Shown: positions 8,891-17,792, counted from the stretch's first letter. The stretch: DNA of 52,250 nt from Clostridiales bacterium UBA4039 (GCA_002382805.1 DGAD01000052.1:1-52250); one strand, 5' to 3'. Numbers and translations are program-made. Notes: generated from the sequence alone by a model not told the origin.

Positions 8891-9178
8891 TTACGAAGTA
8901 AACTTGTGAGCTGCTTGCTTTAAAATATCATTTTCCATGAGAAGTTGTTGATTTTGTTTTCGAAGTTTCATGAGTTCTAGTTGCTCAGGTGTCAAGTTGT
9001 CCTTTTCCTTAAAAGAACCACTATTCTCCTCTTGTTTGATCCATTTATCAAGAGTTGAATAACCAACGTCATATTCTTTGGTAATATCGCATTTGCGTTT
9101 ACCATTTTTGTAAAGCTGGACTAGTTGATGTTTGAATTCAGGGGTAAATGTTCTTCTTGGTCTTTTAGACTGGGCCAT
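8891..9178 (-). CDS. IS3-family transposase OrfA
   Basis: A 95-residue DNA-binding subunit. The helix-turn-helix spans about residues 8-50 (FTPEFKHQLVQLYKNGKRKC, then VGYSTLDKWIKQEE), followed by a leucine-zipper-like coiled coil (QLELMKLRKQNQQLLMENDI). It binds the IS ends and, by -1 frameshifting at TTTAAAG near its 3' end, forms the N-terminal part of the OrfAB transposase. GGAGAT stands upstream of the start at 9178. Confidence 0.9.
   Translation of the reverse strand: MAQSKRPRRTFTPEFKHQLVQLYKNGKRKCDITKEYDVGYSTLDKWIKQEENSGSFKEKDNLTPEQLELMKLRKQNQQLLMENDILKQAAHKFTS
8918..8924 (-). other. Programmed -1 ribosomal frameshift heptamer
   Basis: The minus-strand sequence T TTA AAG is in the correct OrfA phase for a canonical X XXY YYZ slippery site. 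After slipping, the frame runs open into OrfB (GCA AGC AGC TCA CAA and onward). OrfA itself ends 27 bases further on at TAA. Confidence 0.85.
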
Positions 9179-9338
9179 AGTATGATCTCCTTTAGTTTAT
9201 GAATTTATAATACATGACCTTAAAATAACTGTCCAGTTAAGTGTAACCTATCCATTGTTCTATATTCTGTATCCATCAAATAATGGCTTTCCATTGTACT
9301 TTTTCTCCATAAAATAATTTTACACCAATCTTTGAATT

Positions 9339-9367
9339 TTGTAAAAATATTAAGATCGTTGTATAAT
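9339..9367 (+). promoter_or_regulatory. Sigma-A promoter of the Sau3AI-like gene
   Basis: TTGTAA (9339-9344), a 17-base spacer, and TATAAT (9362-9367), placed 19 bases before the ATG at 9387. GGAGG at 9374-9378 is the ribosome binding site. It lies outside the IS ends and is not supplied by the IS. Confidence 0.7.
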
Positions 9368-9386
9368 AATTTCTGGAGGTAGAAGC

Positions 9387-10769
9387 ATGAGATATGATAT
9401 AACGTCACCAGAATCAATTGAACAACACGCGAAATTACTAATAGGAAGAACATTACGAGACATATTACCTTCTGATTATTCTAAATACGGTGGCAAAGGT
9501 AATATTGGTCAGTTAATAGAAAAGTACCACTTTGATTATGAACCAAATAGTGACAAAGAACCGGACTTCTCTGAAGCTGGTGTTGAATTAAAAGTCACCG
9601 GATATAAAAAACTTAAATCTGGCAATAATTATTCAGCAAAAGAACGATTGTCCTTAAGTATCATAGATTTTATGGAAATCGTGAATGAATCCTTTGAAAC
9701 AAGCTCATTTTTGAAGAAAAACAAACTTCTATTACTTATTTTTTATTTATATGAGTATGGAAATATTGATAATATAGATTTTAGTATTGATTTTGCCCAG
9801 TTATTTCAATACCCAGATGTTGACTATGAAATTATTAAAAACGACTGGAATACTATTGTTAATAAGATACGTGATGGTAAAGCGCATGAATTATCGGAAG
9901 GCGATACTATGTATCTTGGCGCTGCAACTAAAGGTAGCACTTCCGAAAAAAGCAAACGTCATCAACCTTTTTCTGATATAAAGGCTCCACAACGTGCTTT
10001 TTCACTTAAAAACAAATATATGACCCATATCCTTAGGAAATACATTCTTAATGAAAAAGCTACATATGAATCCATAGTCAAATCGCCTTCAGATTTACAA
10101 AATACGACATTCGAACAACTTATTTTAAATAAATTGAAACCTTATTATGGAAAAACAAAATTAGAATTAGCACAACAATTCGATTTGAATGAAAATGCTA
10201 AAGATATTACTTCAAAAATAGCTTTTCGTATCCTTGGTGTCAAAACAGATAATGCTTCTGAATTTGAAAAAGCTAATATTGTAGTAAAAAGTATACGACT
10301 AGAACAAAATGGTACAATTGAGCAACATATGTCATTTCCTACATTCAAATTTAAAGAATTAATTACTGAGAACTGGAACGATTCTACATTACGAACAACT
10401 TTTAGTGAAACTAAATTTTTATTTGTTGTTTACCAATTTGATGAACATAGAAACTTATATTTGAAAAAAAGTTTCTTTTGGAATATGCCTTTAAGCATAC
10501 TTGACTCCGAAATCAAGAATGTATGGATAAAAACAGTTAATACATTAAAAACCGGAGTTATACTCAGAAAAAGTGGTAAAAGAACTTTTAATAATTTGCC
10601 AAGTCCATCAGAGAACTTTTATTCTCATGTACGTCCTCATGCTACAAAAGCATCTTATGAAGCTTATTGTCCTTATGCTGATGAGCTTCCAGATGGAAGA
10701 TGGATGACAAAGCAATGTTTCTGGTTGAATAGAGAATATATATTACAAATAATAAATGATTCCAAATAG
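9387..10769 (+). CDS. Sau3AI/MutH-family type II restriction endonuclease
   Basis: A 460-residue protein, close to the length of Sau3AI (about 490). The N-terminal MutH-like nuclease has Glu45 (GQLIEKY), Asp60 (KEPDFSEAG), Glu67 and Lys69 (VELKV). The D-x6-E-x-K spacing equals that of MutH, and GYKK plus the AKERLSLSIIDFMEI segment fit Sau3AI relatives. The C-terminal half (about 230-460) would be the second, MutH-like DNA-binding domain. Family members recognise GATC. Its partner is probably the C5 methyltransferase gene at 16530-17792, but six genes lie between them, which is unusual. It has its own promoter and starts a plus-strand operon with the next two genes, separated by gaps of 9 and 15 bases. 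Confidence 0.85.
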   Translation: MRYDITSPESIEQHAKLLIGRTLRDILPSDYSKYGGKGNIGQLIEKYHFDYEPNSDKEPDFSEAGVELKVTGYKKLKSGNNYSAKERLSLSIIDFMEIVNESFETSSFLKKNKLLLLIFYLYEYGNIDNIDFSIDFAQLFQYPDVDYEIIKNDWNTIVNKIRDGKAHELSEGDTMYLGAATKGSTSEKSKRHQPFSDIKAPQRAFSLKNKYMTHILRKYILNEKATYESIVKSPSDLQNTTFEQLILNKLKPYYGKTKLELAQQFDLNENAKDITSKIAFRILGVKTDNASEFEKANIVVKSIRLEQNGTIEQHMSFPTFKFKELITENWNDSTLRTTFSETKFLFVVYQFDEHRNLYLKKSFFWNMPLSILDSEIKNVWIKTVNTLKTGVILRKSGKRTFNNLPSPSENFYSHVRPHATKASYEAYCPYADELPDGRWMTKQCFWLNREYILQIINDSK

Positions 10770-10778
10770 AGGTTAAAA

Positions 10779-11318
10779 ATGAATATAACATATATTGAAG
10801 GCATAGACTATATAAAATCGGAAGTTGATAAAAGAAAACTTAATGGAGAAATAGAATTCATTTTACATCCTGTGTCATTTATACATCTTTCATTTCCTGG
10901 AAAATTGAATGAGTACGACTATATAATGTCCACTTCAAAAACAGAAAAACCCAGTCATTATAAAATTTGTAAGATATTAATTGAATTAATCGATACTAAA
11001 AGATATAGCTTTAATACCCTCAATAAATTTCTTTCAAATATACATACCAAAGGTACAACCATAGATTTTGATGACATTTATTTAAATAACTTAAAGCATG
11101 CAATTTTTTGGGTTACATTACAGGAAGAAATCAACTATCCTCGCTCTGAGGGTAAAGCAGGTATAAATCTTCCATTTTGTAGGTACTACGAAGCAATTTA
11201 TTGCGCTGAATATAATCCAATATTTGACATTCAGCATATTCAATATCGCTGCCTAAATCATGGTAGAATTAAGCCACCTTTATATCAAATCAAAGCACCT
11301 AACTACTATAATTACTAG
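10779..11318 (+). CDS. Unknown protein, shorter of two paralogues beside the Sau3AI-like gene
   Basis: I do not recognise this 179-residue protein. It is clearly homologous to the next gene product over its C-terminal half: LQEEINYPRSEGKAG, then PFCRYYEAIYCAEYN, then a Gln-Tyr-Arg-Cys site near the end. No signal peptide, membrane segment or known catalytic motif is visible. AGAGG at 10768-10772 supports the start, and the gene begins 9 bases after the endonuclease stop, so it is co-transcribed with it. A role in the restriction module (control, specificity or accessory subunit) is only suggested by position. Two tandem diverged copies argue for a selected, perhaps heteromeric, function. Confidence 0.75.
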   Translation: MNITYIEGIDYIKSEVDKRKLNGEIEFILHPVSFIHLSFPGKLNEYDYIMSTSKTEKPSHYKICKILIELIDTKRYSFNTLNKFLSNIHTKGTTIDFDDIYLNNLKHAIFWVTLQEEINYPRSEGKAGINLPFCRYYEAIYCAEYNPIFDIQHIQYRCLNHGRIKPPLYQIKAPNYYNY

Positions 11319-11333
11319 ATTATGAGGCCTACA

Positions 11334-12221
11334 ATGAAAAACAATAAAGATAATGATATTTTTATTTTAAATCAATTCTGTCGTATTGCTGTTAAAAAAT
11401 ATGACGATTTGAAACTAACCCAGTCAACAATTAACGATGATGATGTATGTAACTTATATAGTATTAAGCTCAACTCCAATATGGATAATAGAATTGAATT
11501 AATGGTTCCAGGACGCAAGAACTTTCATCCACCTAAACTAGGTATAAGCATAATCTCAAAAAAAAATCCTGATAGATTTGGTGATTATCAATGTTTAATA
11601 AAAGGCAAACCTCTTTCACATCCAGAATTTTGTCAAGAATTATATGAAATAGTATATCAATCTAAGGATAAGAAACTGACTTTTAATCACCTAAATCATT
11701 TACTAGAAGAAACCTATACTAACGGAATAGACTGGAATAATTCCAAGAATTATGATGATGATGATTTCTACTTAATACAAAAATTATATTTATTAACTTT
11801 ACAAGAAGACATCAATTATCCTAATGGACAAGGGCGTAAAAAACCATTTTCACGATATTACGAAGCTATTTATGCAGGTATTTACAATGACAAACTATCT
11901 ATTGATGAAGTAAAAATTCGTTGTGATTATAATAATAATAATGACTCAAGAACAATAGATATGTTACAAGATTATGAATTCTATCATAATCAGCCAAGTT
12001 ATTATGTAACTTGCCTTGATAATCGAATCAATCCAAAAACCTCAATCTCTATAAAACAAAAGGAATTTCTTAATAGTTTACTTAGAAAATATCCAAATTA
12101 CACTTTAGAACTTAATTCAGATATTATGACCAAATCCACATCATTTAAATTAATAGAAAAGCTTAATAATGGTAACTTGGAAATATTATATCAACAAGGC
12201 ATATTATCAAAGATAACGTGA
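11334..12221 (+). CDS. Unknown protein, longer of two paralogues beside the Sau3AI-like gene
   Basis: A 295-residue protein of unknown function. Residues roughly 90-200 match the preceding gene: LNHLLEETYTNG, LLTLQEDINYPNGQG, KKPFSRYYEAIYAGIYND, then an IRC site. It adds an N-terminal segment with a VPGRKNFHPPKLG stretch and a charged C-terminal tail. GAGG at 11325-11328 is well placed for the ATG at 11334; the ATG at 11322 overlaps that site and is unlikely. It is the last gene of the plus-strand operon and converges on the DUF3883 gene with a gap of 39 bases. No nuclease or methylase motif is visible. Confidence 0.75.
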   Translation: MKNNKDNDIFILNQFCRIAVKKYDDLKLTQSTINDDDVCNLYSIKLNSNMDNRIELMVPGRKNFHPPKLGISIISKKNPDRFGDYQCLIKGKPLSHPEFCQELYEIVYQSKDKKLTFNHLNHLLEETYTNGIDWNNSKNYDDDDFYLIQKLYLLTLQEDINYPNGQGRKKPFSRYYEAIYAGIYNDKLSIDEVKIRCDYNNNNDSRTIDMLQDYEFYHNQPSYYVTCLDNRINPKTSISIKQKEFLNSLLRKYPNYTLELNSDIMTKSTSFKLIEKLNNGNLEILYQQGILSKIT

Positions 12222-12260
12222 TATGAACATAAGAAAAATAATTCAAATGAAACATTATTT

Positions 12261-13154
12261 CTAAATCTGATGTATTCGATAATTAGTTGCTTCAATAACC
12301 CAGTCATTATTTATTTCTTCAAAATAAAAATGATATGGGTTTTGAACTTCTTTTACTATTCTTTCAAACCTATTATACAAATATAAATAATACCTATCTT
12401 TCTTTTCTTTAGCTTTTGCTATTTCATTTTCGGATATGTAGAAGTTATAATCTTTATCACAACTTTTTACCTCAATATATTTTTCATCATTTATATCATC
12501 TGAAAAAAATGATAAAATATCAAATCCAGCTGAAGCATCAATATTTGAAATCTGAATCGGTTCCTTCTTAATATTTAAATCAATCAATTTTTGCTTCTCA
12601 TATTCTAAGACAAAAAGTTCAGCTTCTGCTCCCAATTCTTTATCTCTTAATAGTTTCTTTTCTAACTCTTCGAGGGATAATCGCTTATGCTTAGCTTGTT
12701 TATTTATAAGACTTTTTATTGTATTGCCATTGGTTACAAACCTATTTCCTTGTAATTCAAGTTCCCCAAAATCTCTCAACAGCATAAATAATCCCGCTAA
12801 TTTAAGTGGAATTTTATTCCTATAAATAAAAAAGTACTTCTTGACAGAATCATATTGGATTTTCCCATCAAATGCTTCTAATACAATTGTTTCGTACTTA
12901 GAAATAAGCCTACATTTAAATATTTCAATAAAATCTAACTCATTCAAAATTTCTAATTTTATATATCTATCCTCTACTTTTTTAATAAAAGAAAGGTCCA
13001 TCAATAACAATATTGTATTATTCATCGACTTTGCATTGTATGAAGTATTTACCAAATCAATATCTTTGCATAGTGAGTCTCCGATATCTATGTATAAGGC
13101 GCTTACTTCTTTTAATGATAATAAAAAATTAAATATAACGTTTTCTTCTCTCAT
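12261..13154 (-). CDS. DUF3883 (NOV_C) protein, putative nuclease
   Basis: A 297-residue protein. The C-terminal third (about 180-290) has the DUF3883 pattern: ELGAEAELFVLEYEKQKL, then ASAGFDILSFFSDD and KYIEVKSCD, then a YYLYLYNRFER strand. The D-x(n)-E-V-K arrangement (Asp about 206, Glu-Val-Lys about 225) matches a PD-(D/E)xK-like nuclease fold, as noted for this family. The N-terminal two thirds are not recognised. The gene overlaps the helicase gene by 26 bases and ends the ParB-like/helicase/DUF3883 operon. DUF3883 domains recur beside helicases and methyltransferases in defence loci, so it is probably the effector or DNA-end-processing subunit. Confidence 0.78.
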   Translation of the reverse strand: MREENVIFNFLLSLKEVSALYIDIGDSLCKDIDLVNTSYNAKSMNNTILLLMDLSFIKKVEDRYIKLEILNELDFIEIFKCRLISKYETIVLEAFDGKIQYDSVKKYFFIYRNKIPLKLAGLFMLLRDFGELELQGNRFVTNGNTIKSLINKQAKHKRLSLEELEKKLLRDKELGAEAELFVLEYEKQKLIDLNIKKEPIQISNIDASAGFDILSFFSDDINDEKYIEVKSCDKDYNFYISENEIAKAKEKKDRYYLYLYNRFERIVKEVQNPYHFYFEEINNDWVIEATNYRIHQI

Positions 13155-15081
13155 AATAATCCTTTATAATTGCCTTAATATCATCTGCGGAATCTTCTTC
13201 ATAATCTATATTATTGGCTAGTAATGGAATTTCTTCACTTTCGATTAAATTTAGCATTCTCTGTTCTTTTTCCATAATCCGGTTATATACAACAGAATCC
13301 ACTGTATCACCTGATTGTATAAAATAATAAGTTGTCGTTATGTCATCGGTTAGACCTACTCTATGGATTCTATCTTTCGATTGCATATAAACTCCTGCAT
13401 TAAATCCTTGCTCTAAATATATGGCATTATGACAAGTAGTATGTAGCGAAATAGACTCCCCAACTGCATGTGGATTAGCTATTATAACATTAAAACACGC
13501 TTTTTCTTTATTCAAGAACTCACGTATTATAACTTCACGTTCATCTTGTGGACATTTACCATACAGTATTCTGTTATCAATCCCATTATTCTCAAAATAC
13601 AAACTCAAATCATCACAAGTGCCTATGAACTCACACCATATTATTAGTTTTTCTCCTTTGCTAATAAGTTCTTTGGCTATATTCAGCGCTACGACAAATT
13701 TATTAGGAACTTCTAAACTTTTATATTGAACAATTCTACTAACTATTTCTTTATCAATTTCAATATCATTTTCATTTTGAGATGACATATTATCATCACC
13801 TTCATAATCTATATTTTCTTCTTCTAATGATTTAAGCAATAGTCCTGGGTTTGATGCTGCTTGTCTTAATCTTATAGATGCTGCTCTACGAATAGACTCC
13901 GGCAATCTAGATTGTTCCCATCTATGCACTATCATATCCTCTATTGATTGATATATACTTCTTTGTATTGGTGACATATCTACAATTTCTGGTTTACGAA
14001 AAATTGGATCTGGCAGGTTCAAATCTGATTTCTTAACTCGTATGAAAAACGAGCTTATCCTATCAATTAAATCCTCTACTCTTCTATCATCAGCATTACT
14101 ACTCATTGCTGCCAATTGAGGTACAGAGTAACCTATTACATTATTAAATGGCCAAATAAACTTATATAAGTTATATAAGTCAACATAGCTGTTCGCAGCC
14201 GGAGTTCCTGTTAAAACAACACGAGATTTAGCATATGGTGAAAGTGATAACACATAATTGCTTTGAGCATCATCGCTAACTCTTTTTATTCTATGTGCTT
14301 CATCTAAAACTACCATACAATTATTATGCTTCAAAAAATGGAGAATAATATCATAATTACCTTGGACACTACCGTAGCTAATAATCAGTAATTCACATTC
14401 AGATTTACTAGCCATAAGATTTTCCTTGAGTAACTGTTTTTTTACTCCACCTCTTATTTCAATTGAATTAGGCTCAACTCCAAAACATGCTTCATATTCC
14501 ATTTTCCATGCAATAAATGATGATAAGGGACCAAATACAACTAATTTTTCTATCTGATTTTTTCCCTCTTGTTTTTTTAAATATTCATACGCTGCAAGAA
14601 CAGTTGAAGTCTTTCCTGAACCTGGCACTGAAAAGTTACATGCATTTTGTGAAAATGCAATATGATATGCTGCTAATAACTGATAAACCTTCAAATTTCT
14701 TTTAAAATCTGTATCTGAAAGAACTGAACAGAAATCCGAAAAATCATCTTCATTCATCTCATTGTTTCTTATTTCTTTAGCTTTTTTTGAGAATATCTTA
14801 AATCTATTCGCTTCATCTTCAGCATCATCAAATACTTTTTTAGCACCGATATTGGATTCGATTTCGCAGGAAAATTCTTCTTCAAATATCCTTCGAATCT
14901 TCGTATATAAAGTATTGACATCTATTTCATCAAGTGATATTGAAACGAGATTTGGTGAAATTATTTGTCCTTTAATTACTTTTAAATAACTAGTAATACC
15001 TCTAAGTTTATCTAGTTGAAAGTCCATTGGTTTAATATTCATACAATTTTGATCTTTCTTATACTCAATTAGTACTTTCAT
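13129..15081 (-). CDS. SNF2/DEAD-type helicase or translocase of a defence operon
   Basis: A 650-residue SF2 ATPase. Motif I is FSVPGSGKTSTV (about residue 153), motif II VVLDEAHRIKR (about 257), motif III VVLTGTPAANSY (about 283) and motif VI QSKDRIHRVGLTDD (about 567). This is the SNF2-like set with Q-x-x-D-R-x-H-R. The N-terminal 140 residues precede the ATPase core. The ATG at 15081 overlaps the upstream stop (TGATG) and has AGAGGAT before it; a TTG at 15084 is less likely. It overlaps the DUF3883 gene by 26 bases, so the three products are probably made in fixed ratio. A DNA translocase serving the neighbouring putative nuclease is the natural reading. Confidence 0.85.
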   Translation of the reverse strand: MKVLIEYKKDQNCMNIKPMDFQLDKLRGITSYLKVIKGQIISPNLVSISLDEIDVNTLYTKIRRIFEEEFSCEIESNIGAKKVFDDAEDEANRFKIFSKKAKEIRNNEMNEDDFSDFCSVLSDTDFKRNLKVYQLLAAYHIAFSQNACNFSVPGSGKTSTVLAAYEYLKKQEGKNQIEKLVVFGPLSSFIAWKMEYEACFGVEPNSIEIRGGVKKQLLKENLMASKSECELLIISYGSVQGNYDIILHFLKHNNCMVVLDEAHRIKRVSDDAQSNYVLSLSPYAKSRVVLTGTPAANSYVDLYNLYKFIWPFNNVIGYSVPQLAAMSSNADDRRVEDLIDRISSFFIRVKKSDLNLPDPIFRKPEIVDMSPIQRSIYQSIEDMIVHRWEQSRLPESIRRAASIRLRQAASNPGLLLKSLEEENIDYEGDDNMSSQNENDIEIDKEIVSRIVQYKSLEVPNKFVVALNIAKELISKGEKLIIWCEFIGTCDDLSLYFENNGIDNRILYGKCPQDEREVIIREFLNKEKACFNVIIANPHAVGESISLHTTCHNAIYLEQGFNAGVYMQSKDRIHRVGLTDDITTTYYFIQSGDTVDSVVYNRIMEKEQRMLNLIESEEIPLLANNIDYEEDSADDIKAIIKDYYERRKRYI

Positions 15082-16391
15082 CAATCTATCCTCTGCTTAA
15101 TGTGCCCAATCTGCTTCATTAATCCCTTTACACCCTCAAGAAAGTCATTAGAATTTATTATCTCTTCATAATCCTTTTTGGTTATAATTTCCTCTAGTTT
15201 TGTTATTTTTTGACTAATTTGCTCAATAATTTTTCCTGGTGTTTCAATGGTATTTCGACTTACATTAACCGCTTTTTCTTCGCCAAAAATATTATTCATT
15301 GGTTTTTTTAAAACGTTCTTATAATCATTTTCTCTTATTACAGATATTTGTATTTCGGACTCATCTACATATTTATCTCTATATTCATCAAGTGAATCAA
15401 CTGGTAATACTTTTACAAGTTCATTAACTTGTGAATTAAACTTTTTCCATCTATCTTGATGACTAAATATAGTTTTAAACTCTCTGAATTCATGTGTTGC
15501 AAGGTTCATCCAAATATAATCAAAATAACGCTTCTTCAAATCAATAATATCCATTTCATCAAATGCCCATATATTTTTTCCTGCTTTACCTGTTTTAAAG
15601 CTTTTTACTGTTTTATATAAGTTTATAAAAGCTTCTTCTCTACCTTCTAACGCAGTATATATCCCTGGCTCACCAATATACTCAAGATGCTCTTCCATAT
15701 ATTCAAATATTGCAATCCATTCTGTAACAACATTATCTTTACCATCAGTTAGTGTCCAAAAATTTTCTGCAATTTCTGTTTTATTATATCCTATATCTAA
15801 TTGCTCTTTGGCAGCAATGTACTTTTGAATAGGATCATATTCAACTTTATCCTCTGTTCCATATTGATAAAATGATTCATACTTTCTTATCTCTTTTTCA
15901 TCTAACTCTTTCTCTAGTATCGCTGCTTCAAAAAATTCTGTTCCAGTAAGGTTTACACCTGGCTTAGCATACTTCTTATAGTTTCGTTGTATGTGATTCA
16001 ACAATCTAAATCTTCTATTTCCTGATAAAATAACACCTGATGGTGTAACTACACCTGGATCTAATTGACCATCTTTTGCCAAAGAATTTAAGGTGTTATC
16101 ATTTTTACTTTCTTTATATTCCCATATAAATTTTTCAATTTCTTTTATATCCTCAGGTTTCTCATCACTTAATACTTGGCCATTTCTAGCTTCTAATGTC
16201 TTTGCCTGTGCTAGAAATCTTGTATTGTAAGGATTATAAGATAAATATTCCAAAGGGATTTTATATACATTCCTAATTCCTCGTCCAGGTATCTTAATTG
16301 TACTAATTGGCTTTTGATTCGCCACTATTTCTTCTAGCTTTTTTCGCCTTGCTTCTCTACTTTTTGGAAAATCTTCACCGATCTTTGCCAT
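15081..16391 (-). CDS. ParB/Srx-like protein with GNRR motif
   Basis: A 436-residue protein. A ParB-N-like domain spans about residues 40-140: PLEYLSYNPYNTRF, then LAKDGQLDPGVVTPSG and ILSGNRRFRLLNHI (the GNRR motif, about residue 120). In ParB proteins the matching GxxRxxA segment binds and hydrolyses CTP; here the motif is only partly similar. The rest is helical, with no further known domain and a coiled C-terminus. It is the first gene of the operon with the helicase and DUF3883 genes, and the first junction is TGATG. A weak AAGGAG lies 11 bases before the start. It is not a partition ParB, since no parA is nearby. It may load or recognise DNA for the helicase, which is inference. Confidence 0.72.
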   Translation of the reverse strand: MAKIGEDFPKSREARRKKLEEIVANQKPISTIKIPGRGIRNVYKIPLEYLSYNPYNTRFLAQAKTLEARNGQVLSDEKPEDIKEIEKFIWEYKESKNDNTLNSLAKDGQLDPGVVTPSGVILSGNRRFRLLNHIQRNYKKYAKPGVNLTGTEFFEAAILEKELDEKEIRKYESFYQYGTEDKVEYDPIQKYIAAKEQLDIGYNKTEIAENFWTLTDGKDNVVTEWIAIFEYMEEHLEYIGEPGIYTALEGREEAFINLYKTVKSFKTGKAGKNIWAFDEMDIIDLKKRYFDYIWMNLATHEFREFKTIFSHQDRWKKFNSQVNELVKVLPVDSLDEYRDKYVDESEIQISVIRENDYKNVLKKPMNNIFGEEKAVNVSRNTIETPGKIIEQISQKITKLEEIITKKDYEEIINSNDFLEGVKGLMKQIGHIKQRID

Positions 16392-16509
16392 TTTTCACAT
16401 CACTCCTTAATGTTTTTATTATCCCTACTCACCATATATTATTGTAATAATATATATATTATAATACAGAATCTAGTAATAACATTCAACACATATGCAT
16501 TTATATATG

Positions 16510-16533
16510 AAAAAAGTAACCCTTTATGGTTAC
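16510..16533 (-). terminator. Terminator after the cytosine methyltransferase gene
   Basis: On the minus strand GTAACC, a 6-base loop and GGTTAC are followed by six T. The stem overlaps the methyltransferase stop codon. It separates the methyltransferase transcript from the ParB-like operon, which starts 118 bases further on and so probably has its own promoter in the AT-rich 16392-16509 stretch. Confidence 0.7.
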
Positions 16534-17792
16534 TCTTTTTCAATAATCTTATTCAATTCTCTACCAATCTTCTCCACTATCCCAACAACCAACGCATTAC
16601 CCATACAAAAATATCTAAATCTTTCAGACATTCCTGTATCAGTCCACCCTTTATCAAAACCATTTAATGCTTCACATTCACTTGGTGTTAGCTTACGTAA
16701 ACGTCCTGTTTCTGGATCTTCAATAATATGAGTGGATCTATTAGCCGAAGCTTCGCTTGTTAACATTGTTCTTGCTGGTCTGTCAATTGGATCAGGAAAT
16801 GCAATTGCTCCCTCTGCAAAGAAATACTGGTGACCATCTTTATGTGTTCTTGGAATTTTTTTTGATCCCTTCATATAACGCCATTTTTCCAAGTCCTCAT
16901 TAAGATAAAATCGTTCTGGTACATCTTTATCTAGTATCGTCTCCATGTTAACCGATTTACCTTCTAATGGTTTCAAATCCTCTGTATAAATCTGATTATC
17001 TATAAGACAACCTGTATTCCAAAATTGTAATTTGAAGGTATCTGATATTTCTTTAATATCATTGGTTTCTATATTTTTAACATTAATACGACTACTATTA
17101 TAAGGCTTACCAGGAAACAACTTTTGATGAAGCCCACCGTCTCTTACAACAAATTCCCCTAAACTTACTTTTTTCACATCATCAATATCTAATTGAAGTT
17201 GTTCACTATTTTGGCTACCTTTATATCTGTTATCTAAGTCTTTTCTATAGTTGGTATCATTTTTATATGCAAAGATAAAGACTCTTCTTCTTCTCTGAAC
17301 AAAGCCATATTCAGCAGCATTGATTACTTTCCATTCAACCGAATAGTTTAAACTTTTAAAACAAGCCAACATAACACCAAAGTCTCTTCCCCTTTGTGAT
17401 GTCGGTGATTTTAAGAGCCTATCTACATTTTCCAATAAGACAAATTTAGGACTTTTAGCTTCAAGTATACTATAGATATTCCACCACAATACACCTTTTT
17501 TCCCTTCAATCCCCTTTGCACCTGTTGAAGCAACACTATAATCTTGGCAAGGAAATCCTCCAACTAATAATGTATGATCTGGTATTGCATTAACATCAAC
17601 TTCATTAATATCTTGATTTGAGTGATTTTCACTTTCTCCAAAATTATGTATATAACATTCATATGCCTCTTGTGCTTTCTTACTTGGTTCCCATTGATTA
17701 GCCCAAACGGTCTTAAATTCTTTACTTGCACGCTCTAATCCGACTCGAAATCCTCCGACTCCTGCAAAGAGCTCAACTACTGTTTTTTCCAT
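16530..17792 (-). CDS. DNA (cytosine-5-)-methyltransferase
   Basis: This 420-residue C5 methyltransferase transfers methyl from S-adenosylmethionine to cytosine. It has motif I FAGVGGFRVGLE (residues 9-20), motif IV GGFPCQDYSVAS with catalytic Cys82, motif VI ENVDRLL (121), motif VIII VQRRRRVF (165), the target-recognition region including RPARTMLTSEAS, and motif X CMGNALVVGIVEKI. The length and the EGAIAFPDPIDRPARTML stretch resemble M.Sau3AI-type enzymes as I remember them, so it probably protects the GATC sites cut by the nuclease encoded at 9387. AGGAGG at 17800-17805 fixes the start at 17792, although the frame stays open to 17861. Confidence 0.9.
   Translation of the reverse strand: MEKTVVELFAGVGGFRVGLERASKEFKTVWANQWEPSKKAQEAYECYIHNFGESENHSNQDINEVDVNAIPDHTLLVGGFPCQDYSVASTGAKGIEGKKGVLWWNIYSILEAKSPKFVLLENVDRLLKSPTSQRGRDFGVMLACFKSLNYSVEWKVINAAEYGFVQRRRRVFIFAYKNDTNYRKDLDNRYKGSQNSEQLQLDIDDVKKVSLGEFVVRDGGLHQKLFPGKPYNSSRINVKNIETNDIKEISDTFKLQFWNTGCLIDNQIYTEDLKPLEGKSVNMETILDKDVPERFYLNEDLEKWRYMKGSKKIPRTHKDGHQYFFAEGAIAFPDPIDRPARTMLTSEASANRSTHIIEDPETGRLRKLTPSECEALNGFDKGWTDTGMSERFRYFCMGNALVVGIVEKIGRELNKIIEKE

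Larger units (their letters stand above)
7990..9244 (-). mobile_element. IS3-family insertion sequence (IS150-like), about 1255 bp
   Basis: Imperfect terminal inverted repeats of 28 bases lie at 7990-8017 and 9217-9244. Both begin ACACTT and share CT-GACA and TTTTAAGGT blocks. Between them are orfA and orfB with a -1 frameshift site. I see no convincing target duplication at the ends. The IS sits between the Septu-like operon and the Sau3AI-like gene and interrupts no recognisable reading frame. Both ORFs are open, so the copy may still be active. Confidence 0.88.

Noticed and set aside
12261..17792. DISARM system
   Set aside because: A C5 methyltransferase, helicase and DUF3883 protein are there, but no DUF1998 (drmB) or phospholipase D-type (drmC) gene.
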